Below are positions 37,440-49,159 of a stretch of DNA of 64,000 nucleotides, one piece after another. Numbering within the stretch: the stretch's first letter is position 1; each line of letters starts with the position of its first letter. The DNA comes from Hypholoma sublateritium FD-334 SS-4. Lineage: Eukaryota > Basidiomycota > Agaricomycetes > Agaricales > Strophariaceae. The position numbers were made by a program, and so were the translations under genes. Where the stretch lies: NCBI GenBank assembly GCA_000827495.1, contig KN817532.1, positions 191,388 to 255,387 of the forward strand. The letters run 5' to 3'. The notes beneath the pieces were generated by a model. That model searched no databases. It had not been told where the DNA came from and worked only from the letters and a program-made list of their open reading frames with translations.

Positions 37440-38048
37440 TCGTTGCTGGTTCCTTGGATTGACTGAATACAGAGGAAATCCGCAGGGAATCGATACAGGT
37501 ACGTTGAGCGAATCAACCTAGGCAAGTGAAATTGAGCGAAAAAAGAAGTCTTCAGGGTTGTGGATATAAATACGAATTGGTTAATGGACGGTGCGCGGCA
37601 ATGTGCTTCGAGCGTTCCCTACTTGTTATCAATCGCAACGTCGAATGTCGCGACCTCAACGCGCGAAGTCCAACAACTTGGCCGCGCCTGAAGCCTGCCT
37701 GCCGCGTCCCACGTATCATTAGCATCCATCCCCAAAACACGAGTTTATATGCGACCACGGGCGACCACTAGTGGAGTCGAGCAGCAAGGCACCTCGGGGT
37801 CCGAGCGCCCCGTCCGCGCTGCACACGGTCGTGTTCACTACGGGGAAGGACTCCAGCAGCTTTTCGTGGGTAGTTTGGACAAAATCGACAGAAGCAGTGA
37901 GCAAACCGTGTTCGATAACGCAGACCCGCGCTCTCGGAAGTTGCCGAGCAGATGATACCCGGACCTAGCAAAATGGTCCACACGAAGTCCACACAAAAGC
38001 TTCATACATACATACTTTCTCAAACACTACGGATTAACTAGAAATTAG
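37440..38048. other. Intergenic region
   Basis: Promoter side of the DUF6697 gene and 3-prime flank of the S28 peptidase. Several short frames, none convincing. Confidence 0.4.
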
Positions 38049-40476
38049 CTAGAAACCAGCGGTCCCAAAGCTCTTGAACCACGCATTAATGGGCTTGACA
38101 TGCGTTATTGGCGATGCATTCTGAGGAGGCGCCGGAACGCTCCGCGGAGAAGTCACTGGAGCTCCATTGTTGGTGGGCTTCCACGCCGCGAGCCATGTCT
38201 TGATAGAAGAAAGACCCTTGGCCTGGACTGAGGCAATAGTCGCATCCACATTGTTTTCAGTAAGCAAGTCTGAGCAATGGAAACCATCGCTTTCGCCGAT
38301 GGGTTGTGAGGGTGTACTTATTTTATTCAGTCCGTCGGCAGATAAAGTTGCTTCGCGCCACGGGTCACCTATTAGACAGCCGTAAGTCTATTTGAAGGGG
38401 GGAACTTTGCTGAAAGTCGCTTACGAGTTGCGGTAGCGAAGAAAAGATTTTTGATTTGAACGTTCCATCCGTCGTAATTTTTGTTTGTCGCAAGCACGTT
38501 GGGAGAAGTCGGTACAGGGAAGGCAGCGGGGAACATTTGCTGGCATTGCCTCTAACATATCACAATATAAGTACGGGAGATTGATATGACTGGTTGATCC
38601 GAACGCTTACCAGGTCGTAAATTGGTTGAACGAGTCTTGTAACAAGAGTAGGACTTGTTACCGGGGCTCCATCCTGGAAGAGATTTTTGTCAGAGTCCGT
38701 GACCAATTGTATGCCGCGTCTATGCTCACCTGAAGGAAGCCGACTTGATTGCAGCTGGATAAATAAAAGTTTGAGCATAGATAGTTCATTAGAAGATATT
38801 CAATGAACTCACACAAACCACATCCAGGACCTGTCTGCGTTGTCAATTGTGGTGTCCAGCCAGAACGACTGTGAAGTGTTGTACGTTCCAAGGCAGTCCC
38901 TAAACGTCTTTGGAGTAAGAATAACAAATATGAAGGGAGAGTTCGAACGCACTGGGCGTTGTCCGTGCCACAAACTATCAAGAAAAAAATGAGATAAGCC
39001 CGGAAGTGCAGTAAAAGGAAACACACTTAGGTTGAGGTAGGTTGAGCGCCAATATTCGCCCCACGCGGCAAGGGCATGGTCAACACCCCAGCCAGAGGCA
39101 GGAGCGCTCACGCCATCCTTCACCTCAAGAGCATCACAGAATTCGGTGAACTGTGTACCCGGCCCAGAGACGGGTTGGAGATCTTGCCAGTCCCAGAGAT
39201 TGTTGCGCACTATTTCGAGAAATCAACCTAACTAGGTAGCAAAATAATATGGAGTTCGACTTACGAGCACCAGCAGCATCGTCTAGATGTGTCACATCTC
39301 CTATGCCAAAGTTATCCTTGATAGCTTGAATCGCAGTCTCGTTCTTCCCCAAGAACGTCTCGTCCACACGAGCAATGACTGCTTGAACATCTGCGGAGCA
39401 ATTTGCCGGCATATTCTGGCGAATAGGCTCGAAATATCCCCAGAAATCGCTATCGTGCAGGATTAGATCGCGTTCTGACGTTCAAAGATATATGCTGCTC
39501 ACACAATTGCCTCAACGACGGCCGACGATGCGTATCCAGCGGCAAAAAGATTGGGTTTGCTAAGAAATTTCAAAAACAGGTAAGAATTCCTACTAAACGT
39601 GACGGTAAGGAAAGCTTACTTGACCATCGTCCAGCTGGTAAGGGCACCTTGATTGGAAGCGGGCATGAGTAGTACCTAGGAGAGAGGTAGAAGAACTTGC
39701 GTACCGGCATAACTTCCTCCAACCAAGATCCACGGCGCTTTATCAGGAGTAACCGAGTCACCACCTGGCATAGGGAGGTTCACATTTTTGGCAAAATATT
39801 CCAGGTCGTCGATTGCTTGCTGGATGTTAAGGACCTTGAAACTTTCCACGCTGAGGTCGGGATGCGGGTTGCTGAGTCCAAAGAATCTGTGTTCAATGAC
39901 TATAGTGCTTCCATTCTGTTGCTGAGCTGGAGTGTATTGTGAGCATTAAGATTCGGGAAAGTGACTTTCGAGAGACCCACCAATCTGCCCATTGATAGTT
40001 AAATTAGTGAGATATCCATCGAATCCTAATAGACTTGTAGGGTGAATGACTGTCCAGAAACAGACCACAACGAAAAAACTTTTACCTTCTGCGTTTGCTT
40101 CGCCTGGAGTATTCAAAATTATGGGTCCGCCTAGAAGTAGATGTGAATGAGTTTACGCAAGTTGAACTATGAGTGGATTTTAAATCTTGCCTTTTTCATA
40201 AAACTCCCAGGTGTGCCAAAACCTCTGCTTAAACGTGCCAAGGGATGGATTGTTGTGGTCGATGAGCTGGTCGAAAAAGAATGTGGTGTTGTATGGTGGC
40301 AAAATAGTCCCGTTTCGACTGGTGACAGGGGAACTTGATTGCGGCGCGCTCACCAATGGCGCAGTGGCCGGTCGCATAATGTTTGCATGTAGACGTCCAT
40401 CGCGGAGCCGTGCGGAGGCCACAGCCAAGGAGGAAAGAAGGATCGAGAGGCCGAAAAAGCGTCGTAAATGTGCCAT
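38049..40476 (-). CDS. Secreted serine peptidase, family S28
   Basis: Fourteen exons: 40476-40191, 40130-40086, 40025-39981, 39926-39705, 39647-39620, 39559-39503, 39449-39265, 39209-39027, 38974-38953, 38899-38813, 38754-38730, 38673-38611, 38551-38425, 38368-38049; 564 aa. The start at 40476 gives a clean signal peptide (MAHLRRFFGLSILLSSLAVA); a Met seven codons upstream is less apt. Catalytic Ser is at about 197 in GGSYAG, Asp in the RDPW motif near 460, His in DGFHCSD near 489. EHRFFG and several N-glycosylation sites fit the family. S28 enzymes cleave after proline outside the cell or in the vacuole. Intron 1 has a GC donor (AAG-GCAAG). Confidence 0.93.
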
Positions 40477-41398
40477 AGCGAGCCGGAGTTTCAGCACATT
40501 GGGGGGTTACTGGGCTTTATACCTCGTGCAAATGGATTGGTGATCACTGGAACCCTGCTTCTGCTGGCAGAGACCGCACATGCCCCTCGGCTGGGCCACC
40601 ATGTTTTCTTCCGCTCGATGTGGCGGCTGACGGCAGTCTAACAGCTTGATGACCAGGATGAGTGCATATCAGAAGATGAGCACATGGGCGTCGCTATTTT
40701 GCAGTATCTCTTGCAGCAATTTTGGATGCGAGCTCCCATGGATGTCGCTTATTGCACAGCGGTCTACAGCGGTCCGTTGTCAACATGGTGTTATTTTTAG
40801 ACTTTGAGCATTCTTTCCGATAGGCGGCCCGTGTGAATCGAGTATAAGACCGTGCAGTGAAGAGAGATGCAAGTTGACGAAAAGTAGAGAACAGCTCTCT
40901 GCATGCGCCATGCGCTTTCGTACACCCTATAATAATACTTGCGCATCGGCGGCACGCCTGGTGTACCATGTGCCAGCAGTCCTCGATAGAACTGCGATAA
41001 GAAATATTAATATCCTGACACTGCTATACTATTGCAGATTCTGTCTGGATTCTGTCCATCCTAAATACTTTTATATACGTATTCAATAGCTTGAATAAAT
41101 CTGCGCCAATTGCATTCTAGATCAATACGTTTCCTTTTCCTTTTTCCTTTTTTTTTTGTTGGTTTACCGTGATAACAGTCGCAGATGAAAATGCATATAT
41201 TTAGAACGTAATTTCCAGATAACAGGGTGGAGATCCCATCTTGTATGTATGCAGACATTCAAAGGTAGTTACCAAGGCTTTAGCAAACAGTTGGGTTTCA
41301 ATTCAATAAATCGTTCTGGCTCAAGACTTAATACAAAAATGTGTTCATCCAAAGCCCAAGCTTGAATTTTCTCCTAAAAACTACACAGAAATTACGAC
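40477..41398. other. Intergenic region
   Basis: Promoter of the S28 peptidase gene plus the 3-prime flank of the hydrolase gene. A pyrimidine/T-rich run (about 41129-41158) is the only notable feature. No gene seen. Confidence 0.45.
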
Positions 41399-42685
41399 CT
41401 ACTCCTTATGTGAAGCTGCGGATTTCAGGGCGCTTATAAAATCAGTTGAGTTGGCCCGCCAACCATTAAGCCCAGCGTTAAAGTCGACCATTTGTGTCGC
41501 TCCAATGGGTGAGGTTGTGGCGGAAACGTCATCGACAAGAATCACATCGTACCCTTTATAATACGAGCTAAAAATAGACTTCCGTAAATTTCGTTGAACG
41601 CGAGCAACGAAAGACAAAGTAGACTGACTCTAGAAGGGTTCCCCACACGCATTGGTCAATGTTTACGCCTCCGAAGAAAAGAGTCGTCATGCTGTTGTCC
41701 TGAAGCCAGGTTTGCATTGGGGTTCCCGGGCCCCACATCCCGGAGAGACGGTCTACAGTCGACAGCCGTGAGCAACAAAACACAATACTGACTATGGACG
41801 TTCGCCTACTTTTGTTGAAGTAAAAATCGGTTCCTTTTGCGACGCCGGAGACCTGCTCCTCAAAGAGTGCGCCCCACCTGAGATATAGAATCACGTAAGA
41901 AAGTGGGTAAGTTTGATGCAGTATAATGACGTACGGCTGAGCGTTCCAGGTTCCTCTGACCAATTTCCTTCCAACGGCGATCGTGACGTTGGGGCCATGG
42001 GTTGTTGATGTGGCAGGAATTGAATTATCTGAGGCAGGTACTACTATAGACCCCATGTCGCTGCCGAACGACGACTGGGAGCTAGAGGTGCTGGTAAAAC
42101 CGTTGATGAAGGCGGGCGGCATGTTGATCACTATTTAGATAATTAGTGAGCTCCTTCAGATAAGCAGAAGAGTGATAGTACCCACAATCAAACTCAGTCA
42201 ATCCCCAGTTTGTCCAGACGACGGGCATCTTAGCAGCTCTGAACGCATTGATAAGGTTGACGGTCGCGGCTAAGTGGTGCATTTCCGTAAAAAAAAACGA
42301 GCAAGTTACCACAACAATGCAGATTTTACTCACGAACAATAGCACGACCCTTTGGGTCACCGTTGAGACTTTCGTGTAAGAAGAAATTTTGCATGTCGAT
42401 GATGACCAGCGCAGTTTTGTTCGGCTGAATGATAATCGGCCCGTTCTCTGGCATAGGGAGCGTTATCGCCCCAGAACTGTCGCCACGAGTGAGCTGGAAT
42501 CGAGACGACCATAGTCAACATATGACCTGATAAAAGATGAAAGGCCAACGTACATCCCACCCGGAGCTGAGTTTCTCCCAGAAATTGAAAGCGTTGCCAA
42601 AGATTGTAGGGTCGGTCGAAATCCCGTTGACAGACAATGCCCCGGGAATGAAGCAAGCCAAGGAGAGCGCAAGGGATGACTTCAT
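41399..42685 (-). CDS. Secreted isochorismatase-fold cysteine hydrolase
   Basis: Exons 42685-42554, 42493-42334, 42269-42186, 42130-41935, 41877-41810, 41752-41629 and 41567-41399; 310 aa. A signal peptide covers about residues 1-18 (MKSSLALSLACFIPGALS). The isochorismatase fold shows ALVIIDMQNFF with the catalytic Asp, VVWTNWG, DFYFNKNRLSGMW with the catalytic Lys, and TLFFGGVNIDQCVWGTLLD with the nucleophile Cys. Family members hydrolyse amides or vinyl ethers; a secreted form is common in agaricomycetes and its substrate is unknown. The Asp, Lys and Cys triad is intact. The final junction uses donor GA-GTCAGT because the other nearby donor gives an immediate stop. Confidence 0.88.
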
Positions 42686-44567
42686 CTCACTACAAATTTC
42701 GATTAGAATTTGGAAGCAACGCAAGACATCTTGACCACCGAAACACTGTAACTTTTATAGTACATGTGCTGCGGACCGACCAAGGCATCATATGATAGAT
42801 ATAATGAACTATTAGAGCATAAATCACCTTTCTTTCTCATAAATTTGCCGAGAGCATCGATTTCGAATGTTCAATCTGCGTCGCTTTAGCTGAATCGAGA
42901 CCATCCATGAGGAGATCGTGGGAGGATATACTGCAAATATTTCTCCAGCGAGGCGATGAGCAGAGTGTGGGCTCCATGGAAGGAATCGAAGCGATAAGGC
43001 TAAGTTATTTCAGTCGAGATGCCCAGATAACAGCTACAGTTTGTTACAAGAATCAGACCAAGAAGATCCCACAACGTCGTCGCGGACCGTGAAAGCCATT
43101 CATTCAGTCGGAGCACCATCGCTAGATATCCTGCAGATGACTGAGGATGCGAAAGATATCGGAGAAGGAGCCGAGCAATATATTCTGATTTATAGAGGGA
43201 AGTTCGAAGCTGGGGAAACAAGAAAATCAGTATCCGTCAGATAGGCAGCAAACAGGACATACTGTAGTATACCAGTAGGATATTCGCCGTCAACGAGTTG
43301 CCAACAAGGCCGGCAAACGTGAAGTTCTTGAAGAGCCAGAAGAAACAGCATGGCCAATACTCAAAAGTTTACGTTTAAGCACAAGTAAGTCCAGGATTCT
43401 GGCATCAGGTGGCATCGCAGTGACAGAGTGGAGCAGAGACTATTCGAGCGCGATCACGAGCGGGGGTCCGTGCGCTGATGGACTGAAGCTTGAGGCTGCG
43501 CACAATTTAATCACAAACCAACTTACTCTCTTCGTGCTTGTGCAAAGCTGCTCTGGGACCCAAACTTCAGAAGCTTCCAATCCTATCACTCTATTTCGTC
43601 TCATCTGAAAGTGTGAAACTGTTTATTGCTCTGCCAACTTACAACTAAGCATCTCCGCTAAGACAGAACTTCGCTTCGCAATTACAATAGCAACCTCTGA
43701 AGAAACGGCTCGCGGACTCGACACACTAGTGAACCAATTTCCGTGCCCTTTGTCTCATTTGAAAGTAACGGGTCTGTTGTTGAATAGGCATATGAGCAAT
43801 GTTCGGCATTACGTGCAAGTCTACTCATTTGAATCGAAGGGCTATTGTCTGTTCCGCCATCTGACTAGCTGCTCATTACCTTCGGCCCATTTCCGGATCG
43901 CGGCCTTGTACTATACTCGCATCATGTCTTCACGTCCTCCGATTTGTGACCCCCCGCAAAATTCTGGCATTATGAATCATACTGCGCCTCTTCCCGCTGT
44001 CCTCGTCAACCTGTCTTCTCCCCGGAGTACACTTGAGTATGATGACTGCTGCTACTTCTCGGTCTGGATCTAGACAGTGGATCTACAAGAGAAAACCCAT
44101 GGCAGCATCAACAAAGATGCTGGCAGTCTCGACGGAGGACCGAACCTAGCCCGGTGGCCGCCCTCTATATGAGCAATGCTGAATAGCGACGGATGCAAAC
44201 CCTTCCAGGTCGGCTTCCGCCCTAAACCGAGCCGCCGGCAAATATCTCAGTCTTGTTGTCTCGTGACGCATGATTCGGACCCATTCCAATCAAGCACGAT
44301 GCTTTGTGTTGGGCCACAGTGACACTAAGGCCACACCAACAATGGACTTCGCATGTCATTGGACTTACGATGAGTGAAGGGGTGGCTCACTCACTCTCCG
44401 AATGTGGGGGACGCCACCCGGGATCTTTAGTATGCATTGTTCATTCGAATCTCGAGGGGGCGGAGGGTACGGAACCCTGAGGGCTGCGTGCTGGACAAAG
44501 CTGGGACCGCTTGCTGCCCGCTTTCAACTTTCCCCTTGAACATTATCATACTCTTCTCTAACATAAC
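42686..44567. other. Intergenic region
   Basis: About 1.9 kb without a gene I can support. The longest open frame (43729-44073, plus) is 114 codons with no domain or signal. The right end holds the promoter of the kinase gene. Confidence 0.4.
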
Positions 44568-46609
44568 ATGCCATCTTCCCCACCTTCGTCGTTCGACGCC
44601 AGCGGCACCCGAGGTAGTCTGCCCTCTGAGCAACAAACCATGCGCATCCTGGGCGCCATGGATCGTTTCATTGCGAGGATGCGCGCCGCGAGCAACAATT
44701 CCCAGTCATCTGGTAGCTCGGTGCTTAGCGAATTTGGACAAGACCAAGGTTCCTCGGACTGCGAATACATGGAGGACTCGGAAGAAGAGGAGCTAACCGA
44801 CGACGACCGTGGTAACGACGGCGATGACGAGGACGAGGACTCCTGCGGGGACACTGATCAGCTCAGCACGGATTTGGAAGAGGACGCATCAGAAGAGGAT
44901 TTCGAAGCCAGCGACACAGATGACCAGCTCATGGATACAGACGAAGACGAGAAAGGCCCGGAGAGCGGATGGCACGAAAGTGGATCGGAATATAATGATA
45001 TTAGATTCACAGCTACAGAGCGTGCTCTTGCATCTTCCTTTCATGGTCAGCTTGTTCCGTCCCTCGAAGACCGCGCAGACGGCGTTCCGACTGCGGATGA
45101 TTTTGGCCCGCCTCGTCTTTTTCGCCAAGCTGTGCTCGAGGAAGTCCAAGGCGAGGGGAGCGGGTACTCTAATCAACCATCCCTGAAGGTCATCCGTGAC
45201 AGACTTATAGGTCTGGGCGGCGAATATAGCGCTGCGTGTCTCGCATTTAAGGTGGCCCACACCTTTCAAGTTCCAGCAGAGCACAACCGTTATATATCGG
45301 TCAGGGCCGTAGTCATCGAGGACCAATCTTACCCTCAAGGCATTCGGGTGCTGAAAAGCTCTTCAAATGAGCGTTCGGTTGGGTGTGAGATTAGCGCATA
45401 CTTGCGCATATCACAGGAACGTGCGAAACTTGATAAACTGGGGTACGCATTCCTGATGGAATGCGAAGCAACATATGTTGCCGACGATCGATGGTGTTTG
45501 TTGATGGTATGTTTTTCTTCTGTATATTACCAGTCTTTTTAAGAAGTCCTCTGTTCTAGCCTCTCGCAATGTGCGACTTACGGGATTTTCTCCCGCGCCT
45601 CGAGGGCAAGGGTGAAGCCCGCGCACTATTGGCTCAAATTGTACGTTAGACGATTCGTTGTCAACTCTCGGCGGCAACACGATTCTTACATATTTGCAGG
45701 TGCTGGCATTGGCCACTATCCACGCTATCGGAATGACTCATGGCGATATCAAGCCTGAAAACGTTATGGTGGACCGAAGCGGGAACATCAAACTGATGGA
45801 CTTTGGGTCAAGCTACGTCCGGCCTACTGCGGCCCCTCTGGAGCGCAGCACTGTACACCCCTCCGTGGTATTCACGCTTGCGTATGCGGCGCCTGAACGC
45901 TACGCAGGGACAAGTCCCGCAACAGACTACTGGTCCTTGGGGTGTTTGTTCTATGAGTTGGCAATGCGTACCGAGTCCGAAAGACCCAAAGCTCTTGGAG
46001 ACAACGTAAGAATCTTATGCTGCTCAGTCGTTTATTTATGCTTACCACCTCTTCTTAAACAGGTTCTTTTTGAATTGATAGACCTCAGACGTTGGGTTGA
46101 AGGGTATCGTAATGGCGATAATCTGAGGTCGCATCTTCCACAAGACGGCGAGGTCCTCGACTCGGATTCGTTGTCTCTGCTTTCCGGCGTAGGTATACTT
46201 GTCGCCGTTGAGCTGAGATGCTTATTGTGAATTACAGCTCCTGTGTCCGAACCCTGGCTGTCGTTTTACCATCGATGATATGCTGAATCACGCGTATTTC
46301 GCGAATATAAACCGGAGGTATGTCTATCTCCACGTCTACCTTTTTGCACAGCCCCTAATTGTACTTCCACGATAGAGACCGGACAATGTCAGAGTTCCAG
46401 CGCCTCCGTCAAGGTGTGTAATCTATTTTCTATGCAAAAATGGATGATGCTTGAACTGACCATGCGACATCATCATAGATTTGTATAAAGGGGACGTAAA
46501 CAGTTTCAGTGACCGGCAGGCAAAGTATCTGGACACCGCGGCTCAGAATGTGGTAGCACGGCAGAAAATACTGATACAAACTGACAGGTATAACCTTTGG
46601 CTGAGATAA
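44568..46609 (+). CDS. Protein kinase with long acidic N-terminal region
   Basis: Exons 44568-45506, 45560-45640, 45700-46005, 46063-46188, 46238-46317, 46376-46413 and 46479-46609; 566 aa. Residues 1-45 are Ser-rich, 60-140 are extremely acidic (SEEEELTDDD, DEDEKGPE), and the kinase domain spans about 215-500. Kinase motifs: candidate ATP-anchoring Lys in RVLKSS, helix-C Glu in GCEISAYL, THGDIKPENVM (HGD replacing HRD but catalytic Asp and Lys kept), MDFGSS, and AAPERYAG. Thus probably active. The glycine loop is not obvious. Substrate unknown; I do not recognise a named family. The last exon ends with a coiled, basic tail. Confidence 0.85.
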
Positions 46610-46857
46610 TATTGTGCTGTACGCAAGCTGCACGTAGTTTACAAACATTTGATATTTTAATTTCCATGATGCTGCTCCGAGACACCCCATCCATACCTTG
46701 TTTTCCCATGTACTTTAATTTTCGAAAGAAACCGAGGGATACGAAGGGCTATCTCCTCTCTCTTCTATGTACTTATATGACAATGCTGATGCATTGCGGT
46801 GAGCTTCGCATGCTTATACAAATACTATGCCACACCTACGGGATGTACGCGGGACTT

Positions 46858-47075
46858 CTACTTTGTAGTGTCCGGGTCAGCGAACGGGTAACGAAACATA
46901 GCGGCGTCCGGAGATCCGCCCTGTATGAATAGTACGTATGTTAACCCGGATATTGAATGAGATACGGAGATACCGACCTTTCCCTCAGTGGGGCTTGCCA
47001 GTGGCAGGGACTGGGCAGAAGAGACCCATATGGCCACATAAATCAAAGAAAGGATCAAGAAATCTTCGTCTGCAT
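46858..47075 (-). pseudogene. Short secreted peptide, FRY family member 4 (frameshifted)
   Basis: The ATG at 47075 opens MQTKIS in frame but reaches a stop after the sixth codon. One base short of that point, the next frame (from 47058) continues a signal peptide (LILSLIYVAIWVSSAQS) and LPLASPTEGK, then a 57-bp intron (46977-46921, phase 0), then exon 2 46920-46858 with GGSPDAAMFRY and the tail PFADPDTTK. The intron is a multiple of three without stops, so retention would also stay open. There is no in-frame ATG for the second frame before an upstream stop. A TATA box (TTATAAAGG) is at 47137-47145. So either a 1-bp loss in a T run inactivated the gene, or the base is missing from the assembly. 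Confidence 0.6.
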
Positions 47076-48529
47076 TGCTGGGGTGAGTGTATTTAGTTTA
47101 TGATATTCCACTTACTACTAGGATACAACTTCGCTCCTTTATAACGTTTTGAGACGAGCTCATTTACGGACCTTTACATAATTTTACCGTAGCGATGTCA
47201 GTCAGCTCAGCGATCATCTGTCGATGTTCGCCGCTCGAGGCTTGTTTTCCTGTCTTTCACAAGCTGGGTCGAAGGCAAAGGTGAATTTGGTTTCCCTCCA
47301 GATACCAAACCTTATCCAATTCCTTGCTATCGTTTCCTTATCATACTGGAGTTCAATGGAGACGCCAACACCTCCGGCATCTTCGCTTTTACCATAAATC
47401 TGCTAATCAATCTGGTGGGAAGCACGTATTTATATCTCAGGATTCTGATATGCTGGGCGCTGAGTGTTTACTATGCCTTGGATGAGATTGGGCTCCACGC
47501 TTCAGCTATGTTAATTATAAGAGGTGCCAAACCGATCAACATGGGACTTCTAAGAAAACGTTCCAACTTTCGACTTGCTTTCGACATCGATAGAGGATTC
47601 AAGGAGGTAGTTGTCCAAATTTGCACTATAATTGGGGATCTGAAAGACGAAGTGAGAAGATCACCACCCATGAGATCTATGTAGATTGAGTTTAATTCAA
47701 CCACGTTATTTTATTTTTCGATCCGAATATGCCAATTATCGAATCAGAGCAAAGACAGAGAAACATTGGGTGAGAGCAGGTTTAGGTCAGTTGACTAATA
47801 CCATGCTTGTTTGGTAGGCAAATTATTCGCCTCGAGGTCTCTCAATCCCGTCCTATCCGCAGAAGTTCTTTCCCTGTCAGATTATGCAAATATATTCAGA
47901 TCTCTCGAACACCGCCAGCACGCTTCGGGGATCTCGCTTGCGCCCTCCCAGAATATCCCCGTTCTGCAAATTTCATTGCTGCATATAGTTTTCAATGAGT
48001 GACGGTCAAAGCTCAGTGTGATAGCTTCGATATGTGGCTTGAGGTGGCTTGCCGTACACAATTCGCCTTGCCTGCCTCCATTAGTCTTTCCGCCGAATCC
48101 GGGCAGAGGATCTACAAAGTCACATAAAGGCAAACAAACAACCTACGGGATAGCGTACTAGGGGTGTACTCGTGCTACGGGGACGATACCGCTCGTAAAT
48201 ATGCTACGGACACTCCCTAGAAGGCTCGAGAAAAAGCGCGACGACGCATGAGAGGACTCGGATGCGCTTCGTTAGGCGTCGTACAAGCGACGTGGCCTCG
48301 CAGCTCTTAGCAGATGGATAGTGGCTTGGTGGCCGGCGGGGTCGGCTCGCGTCAAGTTGCCACAGCTATGCCACCAGGAGGCCACACCCAAGGAATGGTC
48401 CAAGGGCCATTCGACGCAGTATAAAACTAGTCGCGCATTTAGGATGTGTCCCCATCGCCTTTTCCACTACCTTTTGCATCGCTCGTCTGCCACCCCGTCT
48501 AGTTCTAAGTAAATTCGTCACGATACACC
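47076..48529. other. Intergenic region
   Basis: About 1.45 kb. Frames of up to 90 codons exist on both strands (47415-47684 plus, 47704-47471 minus) but overlap one another and show no family features. A TATA box (TATAAAAC) at 48420-48427 belongs to the acidic-protein gene at 48530. Confidence 0.4.
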
Positions 48530-49018
48530 ATGTCCTCCAAACAATCTGCAGTAATCGACATCGATCAGACCCTAACCAGTGGCCCTGCTGCCGAGCGGCA
48601 TGAAATATGGACGCGTCAGGAGGTGGACAGCTTCATCTCGCCAAAGTACGAGGTATCGCGCGAGGCGGAGGACGCGCTCCTCGACAGGTCCCCGTCTCCC
48701 AACAGCTACTACACGCCTGATGAATTCGAGGGCGAGGACGGCGATTATTCTGAGTCCTCACAGTACGACTCAGATGGTGAGAGCTCGGTGGAGCTGAATG
48801 ATGATAAAGAGGAGGAAGAAGAAGAGGACGTCAACGAGAACAAAGCCGCAATACAGTTGCACCAATTGCTCGACCTCCAATGGTTTATCGACGTGAATGT
48901 TGATAAGGAAACCAGTGACTCAGAGGAAGAGGTCTACTATGACGCCGATGATCAGAGTTCCGATGTCGGTGACCGCGATCCGGAGAGTGACGAACAGGAG
49001 GAGCGGTCAGAGGCTTGA
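48530..49018 (+). CDS. Small acidic protein, intronless
   Basis: One exon, 162 aa. TATA box about 103 bp upstream of the ATG. The protein is very acidic: a Ser/Asp/Glu run around residues 70-105 (EEEEEEDVNENK) and another at 125-160. A short hydrophobic stretch, LHQLLDLQWFIDVNV, lies between the two. No signal peptide or known domain. Acid-rich composition is like the N-terminal region of the kinase gene at 44568, 2 kb to the left, but similarity of composition does not prove homology. Possibly a histone- or RNA-protein-binding factor; this is a guess. Confidence 0.6.
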   Translation: MSSKQSAVIDIDQTLTSGPAAERHEIWTRQEVDSFISPKYEVSREAEDALLDRSPSPNSYYTPDEFEGEDGDYSESSQYDSDGESSVELNDDKEEEEEEDVNENKAAIQLHQLLDLQWFIDVNVDKETSDSEEEVYYDADDQSSDVGDRDPESDEQEERSEA

Positions 49019-49159
49019 AACAGCGGAGCGAAATCTGCTGGAAGCCGCAAAGAATTCGTTCTACTTACCATGATAATTATCCCCGATGCAGTTAAATAGT
49101 GCACATATAGTGTATGATACAGTACGGTCTCTATACTCAGTATATATTTATAACGCACG

